A stretch of DNA of 64,000 nucleotides from VXRJ01 sp964636705 (GTDB taxonomy: Bacteria; Acidobacteriota; Vicinamibacteria; Vicinamibacterales; UBA8438), in assembly GCA_964636705.1 (NCBI GenBank), contig CAZWUJ010000006.1, positions 62,001 to 126,000 of the forward strand. The letters are read 5' to 3'. The position numbers and the translations under genes were made by a program. Below the pieces are notes generated by a model. The model searched no databases and had not been told where the DNA came from. It saw nothing but the letters and a program-made list of their open reading frames with translations. Below are positions 60,755 through 64,000 of the stretch, in pieces; within the stretch, counting starts at the first letter, position 1; each line of letters starts with the position of its first letter.

Positions 60755-60812
60755 TCAGCGCTCAGGGCGCCTGAGCCAGAGGTACTCCTCGTCGCTCAGA
60801 TGGTAGAATCTA
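60755..60812 (-). pseudogene. second Uma2 fragment
   Basis: Reads RFYHLSDEEYLWLRRPER and stops. 24 bp of it (60774-60797) are identical to 59763-59786 in the other Uma2 relic. The two copies bracket VapBC module 1. Confidence 0.55.
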
Positions 60813-60838
60813 TCCCAATTGCTACCTGGATCCCTACC

Positions 60839-61093
60839 ATGGCGCTGAGCATCAAGAACACTCAAGCCGAACAGCTCGCTCGAGAACTCGCCAAGGAACG
60901 CGGAACCACAGTGACGCGGGCAGTCATCGTCGCGCTTGAGGACGCACTCCGGCGTACGCGCGGCCGAAGAGTCGCCCCATCCATGCAAGATGCCATCCTC
61001 GAGATCTCGGACCGCTGCGCCGGGTTGCCCGATCTCGACACGAGAAGCCCGGATGAGATTCTCGGCTACGACGCGAATGGTGTCTTCCGCTGA
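60839..61093 (+). CDS. vapB: VapB-type antitoxin (module 2, Rv0623/PF07704-like)
   Basis: 84 residues from ATG 60839: MALSIKNTQAEQLARELAKE, RGTTVTRAVIVALEDALRRT, the compact N-terminus of this VapB family, then a toxin-binding tail ending RSPDEILGYDANGVFR. The stop and the vapC start overlap (TGATGG), typical of a coupled TA pair. Confidence 0.9.
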   Translation: MALSIKNTQAEQLARELAKERGTTVTRAVIVALEDALRRTRGRRVAPSMQDAILEISDRCAGLPDLDTRSPDEILGYDANGVFR

Positions 61094-61482
61094 TGGTCGT
61101 CGATTCGTCCGCAGTCCTCGCGATCCTGTTCAACGAGCCTGAGCGGGACGCGTTCGCGGCAGCTCTGGCCGAGGCAGGAATCCGGCTAATGAGTTCGGTC
61201 AACGTCCTCGAAACCGCGGTCGTTGTCTCGGCGCGCAAGGGGCCCCACGGCGCACGAGAATTCGATCTGTTGCTTCACCGCGCCGAGGTTGAGGTGATCG
61301 CATTCACGGTTGACCATCTGCGACTCGCCCGCGAAGCGTATGAACGTTATGGCAAGGGCCGACATCCCGCCGGGCTCAATCTTGGTGACTGCTGCGCGTA
61401 CGCGCTGTCCCTCCACACCGGCGAATCCCTGCTCTTCAAGGGAAACGACTTCCCACTGACGGACGTGGTGCCGGCCGCCTGA
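61093..61482 (+). CDS. vapC: VapC-type PIN-domain toxin (module 2)
   Basis: 129 residues: MVVDSSAVLAILFNEPERDA (first Asp), SSVNVLETAVVVSARKG (Glu), RHPAGLNLGDCCAYALS (Asp in LGD) and FKGNDFPLTDV (Asp), all catalytic acidic positions present. A normal-length PIN RNase, translationally coupled to the antitoxin. Module 2 diverges from module 1, with about 140 bp between the antitoxin starts. Confidence 0.92.
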   Translation: MVVDSSAVLAILFNEPERDAFAAALAEAGIRLMSSVNVLETAVVVSARKGPHGAREFDLLLHRAEVEVIAFTVDHLRLAREAYERYGKGRHPAGLNLGDCCAYALSLHTGESLLFKGNDFPLTDVVPAA

Positions 61483-61498
61483 ACGCTACCGAAACCCG

Positions 61499-62881
61499 AT
61501 GAGCCTTGCAGATTCGACCTTTCGCGCCGGTTCCTGGTACCTGTTCGGGGCGACCTCGCTGACCCTGGTCTTGCTGGCGGCCGCCGGTCTGGCGCCCGAC
61601 AACGGACTCACCCGCAGCTATTGGTATCCCGTCGACGCCTCGCCCGAACCGTTGGTTGACGAACGAATCACGAGCCTCGATCTCGCCTTCATCGACGAGC
61701 GCAACCGTCCCAGCCGGAACTACCGGGTTCGTTGGAAAGGCGTCTGGTACTCGCCGCGGGCCGAGCGCGTCGACTTCTATGCCGGAGCCGACGACGGCGT
61801 CATTCTCCGAGTGGACGGTGAGACCGTCCTGGAACGCAATCCTGCGGTGGGCATGCATACGACGGGGCGCACGGTGGACCTCGCCGCAGGAGCGCATCAA
61901 CTGGAGATCGTCCACTGGCAACATGGCGGTGAGCGGAGTCTGAATCTGCGCTGGGCGCCTGTTGGCGGCACTATTGCGCACCTGAGTCCTACCCGCCTAT
62001 TCGCGGCGGACCCCGGCTCATGAGGCTATTGGCTCCGCTTCGCGTCAGTCCGATTGCCTGGCCTCGTCGCGCTAGTGTGGGTAACCGGCCTTGCGGCGCT
62101 CGTGGGGCTAACCGTCTACCGGAGAGCCACGAGTCTGGGGCTGGACGAGTCGTGGCGACGCCTGAAGACGGGGCTGCTGCCCGCGTCGCTCGGCCCTAGT
62201 CAACTCCTTCTTTTCGGGCCTTGGACGACGCACGATACCAACCGGAGCGAGTTCCTCGTGGGGTTCTGGGAACTCGCACCCGACCTGGTCTGGTTTCTAG
62301 GTCCAATCGTTGGCGCGTTGGCGTTAGTCGGACTCATCCTGCCGGCCCGATGGTTCCCGCGCTACGTAGCGGGACTCTTCGCGATCGGAGTGCTGCTCTG
62401 GATGCAGGGCAACCTGCTGCTCGCCGACTACGGGCTACTGGATGGTGGTGGTCTCGAGCTGGCAGCTCACGCGTGGCGAACACCGTTCGAAGCAGGCTTG
62501 TGGGTCGGCGTGGTCATCCTGGCCGTCGCATTCGCCGGCGCGGCAACTCGCACCGCGCCCGTGGCAAGCGGACTGCTGATGGCCCTGCAGGCGATCGTCC
62601 TCCTGGTCCCGGTGAACCGAGAGGCAACGGTGATGGGAATCCCCGGCGACCACACCCGCTCCGCCGAGGCCACGTGGCAGTGGCCCCCGCCAGAGATCTA
62701 TGAACTCTCCAGCACGCACAATCTCATTCACATCGTACTCGACACGTATACGCATTCTGATTGGCAGTGGAAGGCAGATCCTTACTACGACGCCCTCCAC
62801 GTTTTTTCGGTCAACGGGCAGGTCACGGACGCGGACGCCTGGGACTATCAGCGAGAGATACGCAGACCACCGAACCATTGA
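61499..62881 (+). pseudogene. PA14-domain membrane protein with sulfatase-like start, nonsense and 3' truncation
   Basis: From ATG 61499 the first 174 residues are a membrane helix (GSWYLFGATSLTLVLLAAAG) and a PA14-like domain (YRVRWKGVWYSPRAERVDFY, AGADDGVILRVDGETVLERN). A TGA at 62021-62023 interrupts the frame, but the same phase continues with GYWLRFASVRLPGLVALVWV, several membrane segments, and STHNLIHIVLDTYTHSD, the opening of an alkaline-phosphatase/sulfatase-like domain. It then breaks off at 62881. The second copy at 63513 shares the first half. A truncated duplicate with a nonsense codon is the likeliest reading. Confidence 0.72.
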
Positions 62882-62921
62882 CGGACATCTCGCCGGCTGC
62901 CCGAATGCTACCGAAGACCCG

Positions 62922-63130
62922 ATGAGCCTCACGGAAGCGCGCTGGATCGACATCCGCCACAACGACGACGCGCGCGGCACGCTGACGCGCTGGAAGGCGA
63001 CGAGCTGCCGTTTCCGGTCCGGCGCATCTTCTACATGCACGGCGTGCCGCCGGGCGACGAACGCGGTGCGTATTCCGGTCGAATCCGATCAGTGATTCCG
63101 GTCCACGTCGATCACCTGAATCGGAGCTGA
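62922..63130 (+). pseudogene. second FdtA-like N-terminal fragment, frameshifted
   Basis: ATG 62922 opens MSLTEARWIDIRHNDDARGT; a one-base loss near 62987 shifts the phase to ALEGDELPFPVRRIFYMHGV and PPGDERGAYSGRIR, ending at 63130. The DNA is very similar to 59861-59970. The rest of the isomerase gene is absent. Confidence 0.7.
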
Positions 63131-63204
63131 GTGGCGCGGGACAACCCGCCGGCTTGTGAGACCCTTCGTGCTTTTGCAGGGAGTCCGCCCGGGCGCGCAT
63201 GGAG

Positions 63205-63385
63205 CCGGGCGTCTGGTTGCGCCGCTCGATCCCGTCAGTACGAAGCGTCGGCCCTCCGCCTCGATCAGACGGTGGACCTCGTTGAGGATCAGCGGCACGC
63301 GCTGCACCTCGTCCAGCACAATCCACTCGTCACGCTGTGGCGGAATCAACTCCCGCAGGCGCTGCGGCCGCGTAGCTCCATAGCT
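63205..63385 (-). pseudogene. AAA_14 ATPase fragment (DUF4143 family)
   Basis: Reads LRELIPPQRDEWIVLDEVQR, VPLILNEVHRLIEAEGRRFV, LTGSS: the Walker B and sensor region of an AAA_14 ATPase. Both the Walker A side and the DUF4143 side are missing. Confidence 0.65.
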
Positions 63386-63512
63386 TGCCCGCCCACGCTG
63401 CGAGATCCCTCCGACAATCGGCCAACCCCGTTGCGACTGATAAACTCCGACCGATTCCCGAACACGGCGGTTGATGCGCAGCCTGCGACACGACGATCCT
63501 GAGCGACCCGAC

Positions 63513-64000
63513 ATGATCGACGAACCTGCAGCGGCTTGGCGGCGCTTGCATTCCAGCCTCTCTCGCGGCGGTTCCTGGTACTTCCTCGGAGCGGCCGTAT
63601 TGACAGCGGCCTGGTTGGCGGCCGCCGGCCTCGCGCCCGATGTGGGACTCACACGAAGTTACTGGTACCCCATCGACGCACCGACCGAACCGATGATCGA
63701 CGAACAGGTCACAAACTTCGATCTTGCTTTCATCGAAGAGCAAGGCCGGCCGACCCAAAACTACCGGGTTCGCTGGAAGGGCGTTTGGTTCTCGCCGCAG
63801 TCCGAACTCATCAGATTCCATGCAGGAGCCGACGATGGCGTCATTCTCACGGTGGATGGAGAGACCATTCTGGAACGCAGCCCTGCAGTGGGAATGCACT
63901 CGATAGCACGCACGCTGAAGCTGGCGCCCGGACCTCATCTACTGGAAGTCGACCACTGGCAGCACGCCGGCGGATGGAGTCTCGATCTGCGCCTTACGCC
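63513..64000 (+). CDS. PA14-domain membrane protein, 5' part (runs off the window)
   Basis: Starts MIDEPAAAWRRLHSSLSRGG with a membrane helix (WYFLGAAVLTAAWLAAAGLA) and a PA14-like domain (YRVRWKGVWFSPQSELIRFH, AGADDGVILTVDGETILERS), still open at the window end after 162 codons. It closely resembles the damaged gene at 61499 and is probably the intact parent copy; the C-terminal part cannot be seen. Confidence 0.7.
   Translation, partial: MIDEPAAAWRRLHSSLSRGGSWYFLGAAVLTAAWLAAAGLAPDVGLTRSYWYPIDAPTEPMIDEQVTNFDLAFIEEQGRPTQNYRVRWKGVWFSPQSELIRFHAGADDGVILTVDGETILERSPAVGMHSIARTLKLAPGPHLLEVDHWQHAGGWSLDLRLT

Noticed and set aside
62021..62023. In-frame TGA as a selenocysteine codon, because selA is present
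   Set aside because: The position follows a PA14 domain with no redox or catalytic context, no clear SECIS-like hairpin was recognised just downstream, and the gene is truncated; a nonsense mutation is simpler.

Overview
The window is high-GC DNA from a Gram-negative bacterium. It carries an outer-membrane porin, lipoproteins, a LolB-like protein, O-antigen-type glycosyltransferases and a Na+-translocating NADH:quinone reductase. Gene content (a DUF5916/CBM9-type outer-membrane protein, PQQ-like propeller proteins, arrays of large GT-C proteins, a planctomycete-type cytochrome lipoprotein, REP repeats) fits Acidobacteriota, perhaps class Vicinamibacteria. That placement is inference from gene content and no marker phylogeny was run.

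Positions 1-7351 (minus strand) hold the classical translation/transcription block: tRNA-Thr, -Tyr, -Gly, -Thr, tuf, rpmG, tRNA-Trp, secE, nusG, rplK, rplA, rplJ, rplL and the first 806 codons of rpoB. The tRNA-tuf order is the same as in E. coli. Positions 7352-8237 are a graveyard with an internally deleted phage integrase. Next come a SulP-type transporter, a PQQ-like propeller protein and a decayed DUF5916 gene (8.2-13.4 kb).

Positions 13.4-28.8 kb (minus strand) are a long housekeeping run: TPR protein, lolB-like, ispE, tRNA-Gln, prs, rplY, pth, rpsF, rpsR, rplI, dnaB, alr, radA, plsC, a B3/B4-domain protein, ispDF and rlmB. Positions 28.9-39.9 kb (plus strand) are one tightly overlapping surface-polysaccharide operon: a Trm112-like protein, an O-antigen ligase-like protein and five GT-C-type membrane proteins, four of them tandem paralogs. 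A GT2 glycosyltransferase converges on it. Positions 40-48.6 kb carry YceI, a haem-motif porin, a damaged cytochrome lipoprotein, an FkbM methyltransferase, purH and selA.

Positions 48.6-56.5 kb are the Na+-NQR region: nqrM, apbE and nqrBCDEF are present but nqrA is not beside them. Inside this region lies a REP-associated tyrosine transposase (RAYT) flanked by arrays of a 24-bp palindromic repeat in opposite orientations. The same repeat is scattered through the window and has entered coding sequences in frame: ispE, purH, one GT-C gene, the selA 3' end and the yceI leader. Positions 56.6-64 kb are an accessory junkyard with two apparently intact VapBC modules, an ATPase plus PIN-like pair, and many truncated or duplicated fragments (DUF4143 ATPase, Uma2, FdtA-type isomerase, PA14/sulfatase protein).

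Two patterns deserve most attention. One is the RAYT/REP system that writes in-frame peptide inserts into essential enzymes. The other is the recurrence of small toxin-antitoxin-like cassettes lying between direct repeats made of a neighbouring host gene's sequence: the porin tail, the nqrM tail and a Uma2 segment.
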